This document shows positions 18,957 through 27,999 of a stretch of 64,000 nucleotides of DNA, piece by piece. Position 1 is the stretch's first letter, and every line of letters begins with the position of its first letter. The DNA comes from Corynebacterium breve. Lineage in GTDB: Bacteria > Actinomycetota > Actinomycetes > Mycobacteriales > Mycobacteriaceae. Made by a program: the position numbers and the translations under genes. The stretch covers positions 1,364,001 to 1,428,000 of the forward strand of contig NZ_CP126969.1 of the NCBI RefSeq assembly GCF_030252165.1, read 5' to 3'. The notes under the pieces are model-generated. The model worked only from the letters and a program-made list of their open reading frames with translations, searched no databases and was not told the origin of the DNA.

Positions 18957-20701
18957 CGCGCGAGCCCTAGGACTTTGTCGACGATTTCATCTGCCGGAAC
19001 CTCGAGCGTTTCGCCGCCGCGGATCCGCAGTTCAACGATGCCGTCTTTAAATGCGCGACCGAGAATGACCAGGTATGGCATGCCAAGCAGTTCCGCGTCT
19101 TTGAATTTAACGCCAGGAGAAACCTTGGGGCGGTCGTCGAAAAGCACTTCGATACCGGCAGCCGACAGCTCTTCGACAAGTTTGTCGCCTGCTTCGATGG
19201 CGTCCTTGTCCTTATTCGCGACCGCTACGTGCACCTGATACGGAGCAACTGCTGCTGGCCACACGAGGCCCTTGTCGTCGTGGCCCTGCTCGGCAAGAAC
19301 TGCCATCAGGCGGGAAACGCCAATGCCATAAGAGCCCATGGTTGGGATCGCGCGCTTGCCGTTCTCATCGAGAATCTGCACATCCATTGCCTCGGTGTAT
19401 TTGCGACCGAGCTGGAAGATGTGCCCGAGTTCGATGCCACGGGCGAGCTTGAGAGTGCCGTTGCCAACGGGGGCTTTGTCGCCCTCATGGATTTCTGCGG
19501 CTTCGATATGTTCGTCGATGGTGAAGTCACGGCCGGCAACCAAGCCCACGACGTGACGGTTCTTCTGGTCGGCACCGGTGATCCAGCTGGAGCCTTCGAC
19601 AACGCGAGGGTCGGCGTAGAGTTTGACGCCATTGGTTTGGAGACCACGCGGACCTACGTAGCCCTTGACTAGGAATTCGCTCTTTGCAAAGTCCTCGTCG
19701 GAGGCGAATTCGAACGTCGCTGGCTCCAATGCTGCTTCGAGGCGCTTCTCGTCAAGTTCGCGGTCGCCGGGGATGAGCACACCGGCAAAGTTTGTCTCGT
19801 CGCCGTCGTTGATCTTGATGACCATACACTTCAATGTGTCCGATGCTTCGACTGCGCGACCGTCGATTTTCACGCCCACACTGTTGGCCCACTGCACGAG
19901 TGTGTCGATGGTCTCGGAGTCCGGGGTCTCGTGATCAACAGGCTCGGGCTGGCCCTCGATCGGCTTAGCCTCCGGCGCGACGGTGACCACAGCCTCGACG
20001 TTGGCGGCATAGTCTCCGGCAGTAGATACAACGAAAGTGTCCTCACCGTTGGCGGAGTATGCGAGGAATTCCTCCGATGCCGAGCCTCCCATTGCGCCCG
20101 AGGTCGCCTGGCAAATCTCGTAGGATACTCCGAGGGAGTCGAAAATCCTCTGGTAGGCCTCGCGGTGCTTGGCATACGAATCGTCGAGTCCCGCATCAGC
20201 CATGTCGAAGGAGTACGAGTCCTTCATCACAAACTCGCGGCCACGCAAGATGCCCGCGCGCGGACGCGCTTCATCACGGTACTTGGTCTGAATCTGGTAC
20301 AGGGTGACCGGGAAATCCTTGTACGACGTGTACAGATCCTTCACGGTCTGCGCGAACATTTCTTCATGCGTTGGGCCAAGAAGCATGTCGGCTCCCTTGC
20401 GGTCTTTCAGACGAAACAGTTCGTCGCCGTATTCATTCCAGCGGTTGGTGGCCTCGTATGGCTCACGTGGCAGAAGTGCCGGGAACAACATTTCCTGCGC
20501 GCCGATCGAATCCATTTCCTGGCGCACGACGCCCTCGATCTTGCGCAGAGTCCGTAGGCCCAGTGGGAGCCACGAATAGATGCCTGGTGCGGCACGACGG
20601 ATGTAGCCAGCGCGGACGAGGAGTTTGTGGCTTGGTACTTCTGCGTCGGCGGGGTCTTCGCGCAGGGTACGTAGGAATAGCTCTGACAGGCGTGTGATCA
20701 T
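18953..20701 (-). CDS. proS: Prolyl-tRNA synthetase
   Basis: This 582-aa class II synthetase charges tRNA-Pro. Motif 1 region [25 protein letters not shown], motif 2 [28 protein letters not shown] and motif 3 [17 protein letters not shown] are all present. A YbaK-like editing insertion lies in the middle (about residues 220-390), as in bacterial-type ProRS. The anticodon-binding domain forms the C-terminus. The ATG at 20701 ([10 protein letters not shown]) is the family start; the longer open frame runs antisense into yaaA. Confidence 0.96.
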   Translation of the reverse strand: MITRLSELFLRTLREDPADAEVPSHKLLVRAGYIRRAAPGIYSWLPLGLRTLRKIEGVVRQEMDSIGAQEMLFPALLPREPYEATNRWNEYGDELFRLKDRKGADMLLGPTHEEMFAQTVKDLYTSYKDFPVTLYQIQTKYRDEARPRAGILRGREFVMKDSYSFDMADAGLDDSYAKHREAYQRIFDSLGVSYEICQATSGAMGGSASEEFLAYSANGEDTFVVSTAGDYAANVEAVVTVAPEAKPIEGQPEPVDHETPDSETIDTLVQWANSVGVKIDGRAVEASDTLKCMVIKINDGDETNFAGVLIPGDRELDEKRLEAALEPATFEFASDEDFAKSEFLVKGYVGPRGLQTNGVKLYADPRVVEGSSWITGADQKNRHVVGLVAGRDFTIDEHIEAAEIHEGDKAPVGNGTLKLARGIELGHIFQLGRKYTEAMDVQILDENGKRAIPTMGSYGIGVSRLMAVLAEQGHDDKGLVWPAAVAPYQVHVAVANKDKDAIEAGDKLVEELSAAGIEVLFDDRPKVSPGVKFKDAELLGMPYLVILGRAFKDGIVELRIRGGETLEVPADEIVDKVLGLAR

Positions 20702-20732
20702 GTCGATTATCGTACCCGGTAGCCTCGAGACC

Positions 20733-21452
20733 ATGTTGATTGTGCTGCCACCTTCAGAAACCAAAGCTGCCGGCGGAGAACGAGACCCGATGGACGTATC
20801 GTTTCCCGCGCTCAACCCCGTACGTGCGGAGCTGATGGATGACCTGGCTGCACTCTCCGCTACGGCACAATTGCCGATCCTGAAGATCTCGGAAAAGATG
20901 CTTCCCGAGGCCGAGGCCAACCTCACTCTACGGACCGCCCCTGTGATGCCTGCGATCTTCCGCTACACGGGTGTCCTCTACGACGCTCTTGATGCTGATT
21001 CGCTTAACGACGACGCCCTGAGTCGTCTGGCCATCGGCTCCGCGCTATTTGGTATCGTCCGGGCGGGCGACATGATCCCGAAGTATCGACTCAGCGGGGG
21101 CACGAAACTCCCCCGCCGCGACGGGACAATACCGACTATGAAGGCACGCTGGGGCTCGCTGGTCACTCAGGTTTTGGAGGACTCGGGCGAGTTCGTCGTC
21201 GATATGCGAAGCGGCACGTACCAGCAGTTAGGCAAGGCCCCGGGCGCCATGACGGTGCGTGTTGAGTCGGTGCAAGAAGACGGAACGCGCAAGGTCGTCA
21301 GCCACTTTAATAAGCACTACAAAGGTCAGTTGGCGCGGGCGCTGGCGTCGTCGATAAGCGATGCTGCCGACATAGCTGGCGTGGCTGAAATCGCTTCGGC
21401 GGCCGGCTTCTCAACCGAGGTGGAGGGGACGGTTCTTACGCTCGTTGTTTAG
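20733..21452 (+). CDS. yaaA: Peroxide stress protein YaaA family (DUF328)
   Basis: This 239-aa protein has [15 protein letters not shown] at its N-terminus, the YaaA signature, and [15 protein letters not shown] and [14 protein letters not shown] further on. In E. coli YaaA lowers free intracellular iron during H2O2 stress and binds DNA; this function is assumed by homology. TAGCCT ends exactly 7 nt before the ATG, giving a plausible leaderless promoter within the 31-bp gap to divergent proS. Its 3' end overlaps the convergent MFS gene by 17 nt. Confidence 0.85.
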   Translation: MLIVLPPSETKAAGGERDPMDVSFPALNPVRAELMDDLAALSATAQLPILKISEKMLPEAEANLTLRTAPVMPAIFRYTGVLYDALDADSLNDDALSRLAIGSALFGIVRAGDMIPKYRLSGGTKLPRRDGTIPTMKARWGSLVTQVLEDSGEFVVDMRSGTYQQLGKAPGAMTVRVESVQEDGTRKVVSHFNKHYKGQLARALASSISDAADIAGVAEIASAAGFSTEVEGTVLTLVV

Positions 21453-22641
21453 CGCCGATCACCTGGATGCCGAAGGTGGCGATGGTGCAGGCGATGAGCA
21501 TCACCACGGTCATCGCGACTGGTTGGGAAATTCCCCAGGCGGCCACTACTCCGACGATCGGGCTGACGATGCCGCCGAAGAGGAACTGGCCCGATCCCAT
21601 AATCGCCGACGCGGTACCGGTGAGCGATCCCGCGCGCGAAATGGCGATGGCGGAATTGTTGGCCATATTGCCGCCATTGGTGGCGACGACGAAAAACAGG
21701 CCGACCAGGATGAACCACTTGTTGAGACCGAGCAGGGCAACAATCACGAGATAAATCGTGGCGGTGAACTGCACGACGTTGTAGATGCGTGCGAGAAACA
21801 GCGGGGTGTGTTTTTTCAGGAGTCGCGCGTTAAGTAGTGCGACGATGAAAAGGCCGGTTGTGTTGGTGGCGAAGATCATTGAGTATTGCAACGGCGTGAA
21901 CCCGTAGTGTTCTTGGAGGACGTACGGGGATGCTGAGACGTAGGCGAACATCGTGACAAACGAGAAGATGAAGCCTAGCGAGTGCCCGAGGAAAACTCGG
22001 TCGCGGAATAGCACCGTGAAGGCACGGCCGAGGGTCGCGAAGCTTAGCGGTTGGCGGTTTTCTTCGGGGTGGGATTCGGGGACAACGCGGACGACTCCGA
22101 TCCACACCAAGACATTGAAGATCGCAAGGACCCAGAAAACGCCTCGCCAACCGACTTGGTCAACGACGATCCCGCCGATCACTGGGCCAATCACTGGTGC
22201 TACACCGCCAAGCACCATCAACAGCGAGAAGATTCGGGCGAGTTCCTTGCCTTGCACTAGGTCTCCGGCGACGGCACGCGCGAGCACCATGGCCGTGCCA
22301 CCCGCGAGGCCTTGAAGCACGCGCGCGGTGTACATCACGGCGATGCTTGGCGCAACGGCTGCCAGAACGGTGGCGAAGATCAAGACGAACGCCCCGCCCA
22401 CGAATAGCTTCCGCCGGCCTACGGAGTCCGAGATCGGTCCGATCACAATCTGCCCGACGGCCATGCCAACGAGGAACGCGGTCAGGGTAAGTTGGCCTGC
22501 CGTCTGCCCAACGCCGAGTTCCCGGCTGAGCTGCGGCAGCCCCGAGAGATACATGTTGATCGTCAGCGGCGCGATGGTGGATACTGCGGCGAGCACCACA
22601 AGCAGCACAGGCGCGATCGTGGAATTTGATTCTTTATCCAT
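21436..22641 (-). CDS. MFS drug-resistance exporter, Bcr/CflA family
   Basis: This 401-aa protein has twelve predicted helices. INMYLSGLPQLSRELGVGQTAGQLTLTAFLVGMAVGQIVIGPISDSVGRRKLFV contains the Bcr/CflA opening and the loop 2-3 motif (GPxSDxxGRR). VLARAVAGDLVQG and PVIGPVIGG mark helices 4-5. It exports small toxic molecules by proton antiport; the substrate is unknown. The ATG at 22641 is preferred to an upstream TTG. The adjacent gene on the other side is a divergent XRE regulator, which could control it, but no operator is proven. Confidence 0.88.
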   Translation of the reverse strand: MDKESNSTIAPVLLVVLAAVSTIAPLTINMYLSGLPQLSRELGVGQTAGQLTLTAFLVGMAVGQIVIGPISDSVGRRKLFVGGAFVLIFATVLAAVAPSIAVMYTARVLQGLAGGTAMVLARAVAGDLVQGKELARIFSLLMVLGGVAPVIGPVIGGIVVDQVGWRGVFWVLAIFNVLVWIGVVRVVPESHPEENRQPLSFATLGRAFTVLFRDRVFLGHSLGFIFSFVTMFAYVSASPYVLQEHYGFTPLQYSMIFATNTTGLFIVALLNARLLKKHTPLFLARIYNVVQFTATIYLVIVALLGLNKWFILVGLFFVVATNGGNMANNSAIAISRAGSLTGTASAIMGSGQFLFGGIVSPIVGVVAAWGISQPVAMTVVMLIACTIATFGIQVIGAKQRA

Positions 22642-22769
22642 AATAGTTTTCAACAGTAATACCCCGCTGGGTATATTGCGAAACTGCGGGCATACAACTG
22701 CGCAGTCTGACCAGTTTCCTTTACATTGAGCATTTTACAGTTTACAATATGTTATAGAGAGGAGATCAC

Positions 22770-22988
22770 ATGGACGAAGCAACACACCCCAATATGGTGC
22801 GAAAATGGCGACGCTGGCATGAATTTTCCCAAAGTGAACTCGCCGAGAAAGCAGGCGTCTCCCGCCAGACTATTGCCAATATCGAAAAGGGCAACTACTC
22901 CCCTTCGGTACACCTCGCACTTGACATCGCACGAGCACTAGGAAAAACAGTCGAAGAACTCTTCGGCGACGAACAGGAGCAGCAATGA
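22770..22988 (+). CDS. Small XRE-family transcriptional regulator
   Basis: This 72-aa protein is a bare helix-turn-helix domain: RKWRRWHEFSQSELAEKAGVSRQTIANIEKGNYSPSVHLALDIARALG, with the recognition helix VSRQTIANIEKG. It resembles YozG/Cro-type repressors that pair with a membrane protein. AGAGAGGAG precedes the ATG. It overlaps the next gene by 4 nt (ATGA), so the two are translationally coupled. The 128-bp gap to the divergent exporter is AT-rich for this window and probably holds the promoters for both directions. Confidence 0.88.
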   Translation: MDEATHPNMVRKWRRWHEFSQSELAEKAGVSRQTIANIEKGNYSPSVHLALDIARALGKTVEELFGDEQEQQ

Positions 22989-23473
22989 TCAAGAAATTTG
23001 GCGACGCAGCAATCGCCTTCACCCAACGCACATCCGATGACGAGTATCACGCGACTATGACTCACCAAGCCAACACTGTAGGCATGTGGATGGTCCCCAT
23101 AGCCTCGATGGTTGTGGGCGCCGTCTTAGCATGGGTTCTTCGTGGTCCCGAATCGATGTGGGCAGCGCTCGCAATCGTCCCCGCGTTGTCTGGCCAAATG
23201 GCCGGCAATGTCTGGATGAAGAACTATGCCCCACGCCCGAAGGCCGTTTCTCCACGGTGGTACTTGGCCATTGGAATGGTCTTCATCGTCCTCATGTTCC
23301 TCGGAATCGTGTACAACACGTATTTCGGTGGCGAGCGCGACGTATCCGTGGTTATCAGTATGGTCGTTGGAATTCTCGTCGGCATTACCCTCGCCGGTTG
23401 GCTAGTCCCAAAGAGCATGCAAGAGGCCTATGACTCCGACGTGGCCCGACTCGAGGCATCGTTGGAGGACTAA
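22985..23473 (+). CDS. Four-helix membrane protein coupled to the XRE regulator
   Basis: This 162-aa protein is not recognised by a characterised name. Four hydrophobic segments are visible: MWMVPIASMVVGAVLAWVL, MWAALAIVPALSGQMAG, YLAIGMVFIVLMFLGIVYN and VVISMVVGILVGITLAGWL. A soluble N-terminus and an acidic C-terminus (DSDVARLEASLED) flank them. Its start lies within the regulator stop (ATGA). Small XRE-plus-membrane-protein pairs of this layout are widespread in Gram-positives, often as DUF2178-like families, and their role is unclear. A strong hairpin follows. Confidence 0.75.
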   Translation: MIKKFGDAAIAFTQRTSDDEYHATMTHQANTVGMWMVPIASMVVGAVLAWVLRGPESMWAALAIVPALSGQMAGNVWMKNYAPRPKAVSPRWYLAIGMVFIVLMFLGIVYNTYFGGERDVSVVISMVVGILVGITLAGWLVPKSMQEAYDSDVARLEASLED

Positions 23474-23495
23474 TCGGATACCCTTGCATAACCAC

Positions 23496-23530
23496 AAACG
23501 TCCACGCCATCTTTGATGGGGTGGACGTTT
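23496..23530. terminator. Bidirectional intrinsic terminator
   Basis: A 15-bp stem with one mismatch (AAACGTCCAC.. / ..GTGGACGTTT) and a 5-nt loop is flanked by A-run and T-run bases. It lies between the convergent membrane-protein gene and CPBP protease gene and can serve both strands. Confidence 0.85.
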
Positions 23531-23543
23531 AATCTCGGTGACT

Positions 23544-24488
23544 CTATTGCCCAACAGCTGCTTTTCGCGCCCACGCTGGCGCAATGACCCCGCCGCTTCG
23601 AACGAGCAGCACGATGCCGCAGATCGAGATCAGGCTGGAAACTACGATCGTTACGACGCTACCCTCTGCACCGAAGGCCCCGCCACTGATCAATGGATTT
23701 CCCACCGGCGTAGGCGTGAGCCAGCCATCGTAGCCGCTTAGACCGGAGACGTTGTAACCAAACACCATCCCCTGCACCACGTTCCATGCGAAGTGGATGC
23801 CAATGACCAACCAGAGCGATCTGGTTAGTGCGTACAAGACACCGAACATCACGCCCGCCTCGATCGCGATGGCCACAGCTCCCCACCACGTGGCGTTGTC
23901 GTTACCCATGTGCACCGCCCCGAAAAGCGCTGCGGAAAGTACAAGCGCAAACCAGGTGCCCAGCGCTTGTTCGGCATAGCGGAAGAACACTCCGCGAAAC
24001 ATGAGCTCCTCGCCAATCGCGGGCCCAATGCCAAGCCAAATGAGGATCCACAACCAGTCGACACTGTCGTTGGGTGTTCCCCATTCCACACCGCCGAGAA
24101 GGTGGATCCCTCCGACCGTGGCGGCGATCGTTCCAGCACCAATGAGCATTCCCGCCGCCAGGAATTTCAGCGGGCTGCGGGTCAGTTCCACTGGACGGCG
24201 GCGCTCCAGCAGCCACAAGATCAGCGCGTAGCCGATCGTGCTGGCAATGAACATCGTCCAACCGTGTTTGGCTTCGTCGCTGGGGTCCTGGCGCAAAATA
24301 ATAAGGGCCAGCAACAATACGAGCTGGCCCCAGGTGAATACGATGTTGGCTACAAGCCACAAAATCGCGGGATGGGTGATTGATCGTCGCCAAGCGGGCA
24401 TTTGCTGCACGGCCATGGGCGACCTGTCGACTGAATCGATCGGGCGTTTGTCGACCGACCTCCTAGCTGGGAAAGTGCCGGTATCCAT
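23544..24488 (-). CDS. CPBP family intramembrane metalloprotease
   Basis: This 314-aa membrane protein carries the three Abi/CAAX-protease motifs: IGEELMFRGVFFR (EExxxR), FGAVHMGN (FxxxH) and IGIHFAWNVVQG (HxxxN/B). About eight hydrophobic helices are visible. Bacterial members process small peptides or membrane proteins and are often linked to bacteriocin self-immunity; the substrate is unknown. The ATG at 24488 was taken. An internal ATG (MAVQQMPAWRR) would trim about 24 poorly conserved residues. One TCGTCGNNAAGC copy lies inside this gene (24384-24395). Confidence 0.85.
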   Translation of the reverse strand: MDTGTFPARRSVDKRPIDSVDRSPMAVQQMPAWRRSITHPAILWLVANIVFTWGQLVLLLALIILRQDPSDEAKHGWTMFIASTIGYALILWLLERRRPVELTRSPLKFLAAGMLIGAGTIAATVGGIHLLGGVEWGTPNDSVDWLWILIWLGIGPAIGEELMFRGVFFRYAEQALGTWFALVLSAALFGAVHMGNDNATWWGAVAIAIEAGVMFGVLYALTRSLWLVIGIHFAWNVVQGMVFGYNVSGLSGYDGWLTPTPVGNPLISGGAFGAEGSVVTIVVSSLISICGIVLLVRSGGVIAPAWARKAAVGQ

Positions 24489-24533
24489 GCCCCCATTTTA
24501 CGCTCGATACTGTTTATCAATTTATCAAACGCG

Positions 24534-24539
24534 TAGAAT
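24534..24539 (+). promoter_or_regulatory. -10 hexamer for leaderless AAA ATPase gene
   Basis: TAGAAT ends seven bases before the ATG at 24547, and no Shine-Dalgarno sequence precedes that ATG. This is the spacing expected when transcription starts at the A of the start codon. Confidence 0.55.
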
Positions 24540-24546
24540 GTGTGGC

Positions 24547-25674
24547 ATGCCACGGAACAACCCCTTCCGCCCCACGTTCGGCGCCAGCCCGAAAGTCTGG
24601 GCAGGACGCACGACCGTTCTTGACGAGTTCACCACCGCGCTCGAATCCGGCCCCGGCCACCCCAACCGTTCGCTGATCATCTCCGGTTCACGAGGCATCG
24701 GAAAAACAGTCTTACTCACCGAGCTCGAAGATAAAGCCCGCGCTACCGGCTGGGTAGTCATCCGCGCCTCGGGCCGCGAAGGCATGGCCGAGACCCTCAC
24801 CAACTCCACCATCCCCGAACTCATCGAGTCGCTCGAACCCGCACCAAAACGCAAGTTCACCGGGTTCAACGTCGCAGGGCTTGGGGGTGTCCGCAGCGAG
24901 CTTGTCGACGAGCAACCCGTCGCTCCCCGCCTTGTCACCCGGTTGCACCAACTGCTTACCTTGCTCAAGGGCACTGGCGTCTTGTTCACCATCGACGAGA
25001 TTCAAGACTCCAACCCCGCAGACCTCACCGAGATCGCCGTGGCCTACCAAGATTTGGTCCGCGACGATGCCGAAGTGGCCCTCGCGATGGCAGGCCTTAC
25101 CCAGGGAGTGAACAACTTGCTCAACCTGCCGGGTGCGACATTCTTGCGCCGCGCTCGCCACTACGAGCTCGGCCCCCTGACAATTGACGATGCCACCGCC
25201 ACCCTGCGCGATACAGCCCAAGAGGCCGGCAAGCCCTTTCTCAACGACGCTGCCCGGCGCGCTGGCGAGCTCACCCAGGGCTACCCATACTTGGTGCAGC
25301 TGATCGGGTACCTCGCGTGGAATCACGCTGTGGGTGATGCCATTACGGGGCGCGACGTGTCGTCGATAAGCGAGGAAGCAATCGAGATCCTGGGCAAGCA
25401 GGTGCACCAGCCATCACTGCGCGCCGTGCCGCCTCGCCAGCGTGAATATTTGGATGCGATGGCACACATCCAGTCGCAAACGGGCAGGGCACAGGTGTCC
25501 ACGGCCGATCTGACCACAGCACTGGATCGTCCCACGACGGCGTTGTCGGACACGCGCGGTAAACTCATCGACAGGGATCTCATCGTGCCGGCTGGCTGGG
25601 GCGAAGTGGAGTTTGCGCAGCCCTACTTGGGTGATTACCTCCGCCGCGAGCAACGACCGACTAGGGTGAATTAG
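24547..25674 (+). CDS. AAA/ORC-like P-loop ATPase with C-terminal winged helix
   Basis: This 375-aa protein has Walker A GSRGIGKT (residues 47-54) and Walker B VLFTIDE (about 145-151), followed by a sensor-like AMAGLTQGV and TQGYPYLVQLIGYLAW. The C-terminal RGKLIDRDLIVPAGWGEVEFAQPYLGDYLR looks like a winged-helix domain. It resembles the uncharacterised archaeal/actinobacterial ATPases often annotated only as ATP-binding protein. An in-frame ATG three codons earlier is possible. The stop overlaps the next gene's GTG by one base, so the pair is probably functionally linked. Confidence 0.75.
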   Translation: MPRNNPFRPTFGASPKVWAGRTTVLDEFTTALESGPGHPNRSLIISGSRGIGKTVLLTELEDKARATGWVVIRASGREGMAETLTNSTIPELIESLEPAPKRKFTGFNVAGLGGVRSELVDEQPVAPRLVTRLHQLLTLLKGTGVLFTIDEIQDSNPADLTEIAVAYQDLVRDDAEVALAMAGLTQGVNNLLNLPGATFLRRARHYELGPLTIDDATATLRDTAQEAGKPFLNDAARRAGELTQGYPYLVQLIGYLAWNHAVGDAITGRDVSSISEEAIEILGKQVHQPSLRAVPPRQREYLDAMAHIQSQTGRAQVSTADLTTALDRPTTALSDTRGKLIDRDLIVPAGWGEVEFAQPYLGDYLRREQRPTRVN

Positions 25675-26347
25675 TGAAACCGAAGCACTTTTATATTGCA
25701 GGAACTGTCGTCCTGCTTGCTACTTTCGGGTATTTGTCGATGCGTCTCGACGATCTTGGCACGGCCCCATTCCCCCTTGCGTTCGGCGCAATGATCATGG
25801 TGTATATCGCGGTGCTGCTGCCGCCGAGTGGGTTGGCTTATGTCCGCGGCGAAGTACCAGCCGATTCACCGATCCCTTTTTCGGAGTCTTTGGCCCAGCG
25901 CATCGCGGCGAACCTAGACAACACCCAGTTGTGGATCGCTAAGTTGGGCTGCTTCTTGGCCTGCGCTATTGCCTTCTCTGCTCTGACCGATGCGCTTCCT
26001 GGCTGGCAGAAATATTCACCGGTGAGTTTTGCGGTTGGCGCGTTGGGTACAGTGGGCTTTTCTCTGGCGCTGATCGTTGCGATGGTGAGCGCATACTCAA
26101 AGAACAAGAAGCGGTTTCCCCAGATGCCGATGAAGTGCGGCGCAAAGAACTCTTGGGCGATCGTGGTGCGTTCGGCTTTTACAACGAACCGAACGACCCC
26201 ATGGTGTTGTTTATTTCTCCAATGAATGAGACCAATATCGGCACCAACTGGGCCCACCAGCCGGCGCGCTGGTGGGTCTACGGCATCGTGATCGCAACCG
26301 TGGTGCTTCTTGTAGTCGCGGGCCTTGCTGCTGCTCTTTTTGGTTAG
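25674..26347 (+). pseudogene. Membrane protein gene interrupted by a -1 frameshift (DUF5808-like C-terminus)
   Basis: From the GTG at 25674 four hydrophobic helices are read up to VAMVSAYSKNKKRF, after which the frame yields an unlikely basic/Cys-rich tail and stops at 26225. The adjacent frame continues with a sensible sequence: DADEVRRKELLGDRGAFGFYNEPNDPMVLF, then NIGTNWAHQPARWWV and a final helix, ending at 26347. Adding one C to the C4 run at 26118-26121 restores a single 224-225-aa protein. The cause may be a real mutation, a sequencing error or programmed slippage. It is coupled by 1 nt to the AAA ATPase. Function is unknown. Confidence 0.75.
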
Positions 26348-27085
26348 CTACTCCACCGGCCTGCGACGCACGATCACAGAGGCGACAACGCTTACCGCGA
26401 TTACCCACGCCACCAGGATTCCTACCGCCAGCGGCACCGACTGATCCACCACGGGGTATTCGCCGAGCCCGACTAAGCGAGTCAACCCTACTGGAAGCAC
26501 TCCCAGCAGAGCGCGTGCCCAGTCTGCACCCACAAGGCTAAGCATGCCCTCGATGAAGAAAAAGTCTGCCATCCAGATCACTACGGCCCACACCCCGTTT
26601 CGCAGAGCAATAGCAGTACCAGCGGCGAGCGCAGCCAGCACAGTCCATTGCAGCAGCGCGGTCCAGATAAATCCGCCGCCATTCGCCCTGTCGCTGAAGG
26701 AGCTCAGGTCCACCTCGGCGCCAAAGAGCGTCAGGCCGAGGTAACCACCAACCATGCCGACAATTCCTGCGAGTACCAACGCTCCAACGATCAGGAGCAG
26801 CCGGAATACCAGATCGAGTCCCCGGTTGTTGTCCGACAGATACGCAAATCCAATGCTCCCCCGTGAGTACGGGGCCGCAGCCATCATCGATGCACCGACG
26901 ATGATTACGATGGTGGCCAAGTCGGCTGCGATCGAGAGGGCCGACACATCAAAAGTCTGATCGAGGCCTTGCGCCCATCCAGCAAGGACGGCCCCAGTGG
27001 CCATTCCACCGCAGATCAGCAGGAGATAGACCCAGGTTGCCGGGGCGGTGAACATTTCGCGCGCTGCGCCAAGTGCAAGTTTCAT
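26348..27085 (-). CDS. ABC transporter permease (ABC-2 type)
   Basis: This 245-aa protein has six hydrophobic helices, a leading short cytoplasmic segment (MKLALGAAREMFTAPATWVYLLLICGG), and a second membrane half ending AVGILVAWVIAVSVVASVIVRRRPVE. This is the usual layout of permeases in two-component-controlled lantibiotic/drug ABC exporters. It starts 2 nt after the ATPase gene stop. Its own stop abuts the convergent frameshifted gene with no intergenic space. Confidence 0.8.
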   Translation of the reverse strand: MKLALGAAREMFTAPATWVYLLLICGGMATGAVLAGWAQGLDQTFDVSALSIAADLATIVIIVGASMMAAAPYSRGSIGFAYLSDNNRGLDLVFRLLLIVGALVLAGIVGMVGGYLGLTLFGAEVDLSSFSDRANGGGFIWTALLQWTVLAALAAGTAIALRNGVWAVVIWMADFFFIEGMLSLVGADWARALLGVLPVGLTRLVGLGEYPVVDQSVPLAVGILVAWVIAVSVVASVIVRRRPVE

Positions 27086-27087
27086 GT

Positions 27088-27945
27088 CTAGCTCACTTTC
27101 GTTGCGTTGAGGAATGCGTCTTCGAGGCTGACGCGTTTGGTTTCCATGCCATAGATCGCAAGGCCCAATTCGCGGGCCTTGTTGCCAATTTCTTCTTGTG
27201 TGGAGTTCTCGATGAGCACGGTGTCGCCCTGTTGCTTAGCGACGAACGCCTTGGCCAACTCCCCTGGTCGATCACACAGCACCTCGATGTGGCCAGCACC
27301 GAGGAAATCATTCAGTGGGCCTTCGCCGACGAGTTTGCCTTGACGGATCACGACCAATCGATCTGCTGTGATCTGCATTTCCGCCATCAGGTGTGATGAG
27401 ACGAACACGGCGCGGCCTTCGGCGGCCATGTCGCGAATCCGGTTGCGCATCCAGGTCACGCCTTCGGGGTCTAGTCCGTTCACGGGCTCGTCGAGAAGCA
27501 CGTACGTGGGGTTGCCGATCATCGCACTGGCCAGGCCTAGTCGCTGGCGCATGCCCAGGGAATATCCCTTCACCCGGCGGCGTGCCGCGTGGGCGATGCC
27601 TGCAGCTTCGAGGGCGTCGTCGGCAAGCGCGAGCGGCACACCGGCGTAGTTCGCGACCATGCGGAGGTGTCCGCGTCCGGTCAGGTGCCCAGGGATCCAG
27701 GTGGGGTTGAGCATGGCGCCGATGTCGCGGGCTGGCTGGGCGAGCTTGCGAAACGGCAGACCGTTGATCAGCGCGCTTCCTGAGGTGGGGTTTTCCAGGC
27801 CGGTGATCATGCGCATGGTGGTCGACTTGCCGGAGCCGTTGGCGCCAAGAAAGCCAGTGACTTCGCCTGTGGGGATGGTAAACGAGAGGTTGTCTACAGC
27901 GCACGTTTTCCCGTAGCGCTTGGTGAGGTTTTCAACTGTGATCAT
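27088..27945 (-). CDS. ABC transporter ATP-binding protein
   Basis: This 285-aa ATPase has Walker A LGANGSGKST, the signature motif YSLGMRQRLGLASAMIGNP, Walker B YVLLDEPVNGLDPEG, and the switch His in VSSHLMAEM. GGGANGSGKSTTMRMITGLENPTSG-like context and the C-terminal extension (about residues 215-285) fit the BcrA/NatA group of drug or peptide exporters. It is followed directly by its permease and preceded 54 bp upstream by the response regulator, suggesting that the kinase/regulator pair controls it. Confidence 0.9.
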   Translation of the reverse strand: MITVENLTKRYGKTCAVDNLSFTIPTGEVTGFLGANGSGKSTTMRMITGLENPTSGSALINGLPFRKLAQPARDIGAMLNPTWIPGHLTGRGHLRMVANYAGVPLALADDALEAAGIAHAARRRVKGYSLGMRQRLGLASAMIGNPTYVLLDEPVNGLDPEGVTWMRNRIRDMAAEGRAVFVSSHLMAEMQITADRLVVIRQGKLVGEGPLNDFLGAGHIEVLCDRPGELAKAFVAKQQGDTVLIENSTQEEIGNKARELGLAIYGMETKRVSLEDAFLNATKVS

Positions 27946-27999
27946 GGCTTAATAGTCGCCCAGCCGGGCAGCCTGGATCATCGGCCCCAAGTGTGAAAC

